DNA of 64,000 nucleotides from Toxonevra muliebris (Eukaryota > Arthropoda > Insecta > Diptera > Pallopteridae): the NCBI GenBank assembly GCA_963691655.1, contig OY829330.1, positions 20,425,224 through 20,489,223 of the forward strand. Direction: 5' to 3'. Position 1 is the stretch's first letter. Each line of letters opens with the position of its first letter. Below are positions 63,334-64,000 of this stretch, piece by piece. The notes beneath the pieces were generated by a model that had not been told where the DNA came from, ran no database searches, and saw nothing but the letters and a program-made list of their open reading frames with translations. Position numbers and translations under genes: made by a program.

Positions 63334-64000
63334 CAGTGGCGTGCCTAGCATTTACTGATGAGGCAAGCCCAGTGAATTTTTTTTACCAAACCAAAAAGGC
63401 TAAAATTGGCAATAAGGATGGAATGTTCTAGATCTCGATTGAAGCATTGAGGGAGGAAAATGGAAGTTCGGTCTGGGCTTAAAAATTACAAAATGATCAT
63501 ATAAATTCAGGAGGTGAACGTAGAAAGGACATTTTTCGACTAAAATCGTTGAGAGCTATACTATTTTTTAAACTAAACAATAATTTCTCTTAATATAAAC
63601 CGTATTAATAAAAATGCAAATTATCAAATATAAGAAAAATGCCAACGGAATGAAAAAATGCAAATTGCTAAGGAACTAAATGTACTTTCAAACTATTATT
63701 TGAAAAACCTTGTTTTGCTTCATTTTTATTTGAACCTGAACAGGAACACACTGTTATTTTTTGCTTGAACCTGAATCGGAACACGAACCCAATTTAACCG
63801 GTTCGAAACTCTGCTAAAATTTTATAGCCTGCAGCTTGTCCTGTGTAACTACTTGGTTATCTTCAAACAGACTCGCTGTAAACCTAAAATTATGATTCTT
63901 AATTGCCCTATTAACGTTAATCCTCCATCAATTATGCTCGCGAATCGCCCTATTCAATTTGTGGATCATATGCATTGCCTTGGTGTTTTATCTTCAAATT
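63334..64000. mobile_element. Possible hAT element end, running off the window
   Basis: CAGTGGCGTGCCTAGCATTT is the form of many hAT termini (CAGTGGCG). TGAGGCAAGCCCAGTGAATT follows. The other end and a TSD are outside the window. No transposase frame in the visible 667 bp. Tentative. Confidence 0.35.

Noticed and set aside
1..64000. A novel defence or biosynthetic gene cluster
   Set aside because: All recognisable coding regions belong to transposable elements of a eukaryote, and no set of co-oriented host genes is present.

Overview
The window looks like AT-rich euchromatin or pericentromere from a large insect genome. The families present (P-like/THAP, hAT, mariner, Helitron, pogo, CR1-like and LOA-like LINEs, gypsy and BEL/Pao LTR elements) fit a higher fly; a tephritid or calyptrate is plausible but not proven. 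I found no convincing host protein gene, no rRNA and no functional tRNA. The recognisable content is almost entirely transposable elements, many nested with target-site duplications (TSDs) that can be read directly.

Layout. 1-2310: AT-rich DNA with a dispersed repeat (253-745) and a small hAT-type MITE. 2311-7029: two tail-to-tail pseudogenes of one P-like transposase. The left one is split by a 1.7 kb non-autonomous hAT (8-bp TSD) that itself holds an internally deleted mariner and another small inverted-repeat element. 9385-17615: a gypsy-type LTR retrotransposon with both LTRs, a tRNA-Lys-type primer site, gag, pol and an unusual third ORF ahead of a poly(G) polypurine tract. 17977-18206: a broken THAP-domain exon. 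19252-23270: a CR1-like LINE (minus strand) with PHD and zinc-knuckle ORF1. 24104-33866: a LOA-like LINE (minus strand), interrupted by a 5'-truncated BEL/Pao element and by a solo LTR of a relative of the gypsy element. 36152-38288: a P-like/THAP element remnant split by a second copy of the same non-autonomous hAT.

39560-44510: a second copy of a dispersed repeat, LINE fragments, a TA-flanked inverted-repeat element and a Helitron fragment. 44805-46430 holds an intact copy of an unclassified repeat of about 1.6 kb. A second copy of the same repeat starts at 47745 but has been blown apart to 59300 by successive insertions: a hAT MITE, a 1.1 kb hAT element carrying a mariner MITE, a 7 kb hAT interval that contains a 5.9 kb LOA-like LINE, and a copy of the 253-745 repeat. 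The last 4.5 kb carries degraded PIF/Harbinger-like and pogo/Tigger-like transposases, a 77-bp LINE tail insertion and a possible hAT end running off the window.

The genes do not form a pathway; the interest is in the nesting order and in two retroelement accessory ORFs (15766-16731 and 29478-30081). The ORFs closest to intact are the 1036-codon LINE frame at 24263-27373, the 686-codon CR1-like frame at 19819-21879, and the pol frames at 12957-14798 and 27477-29399. All belong to elements broken elsewhere.
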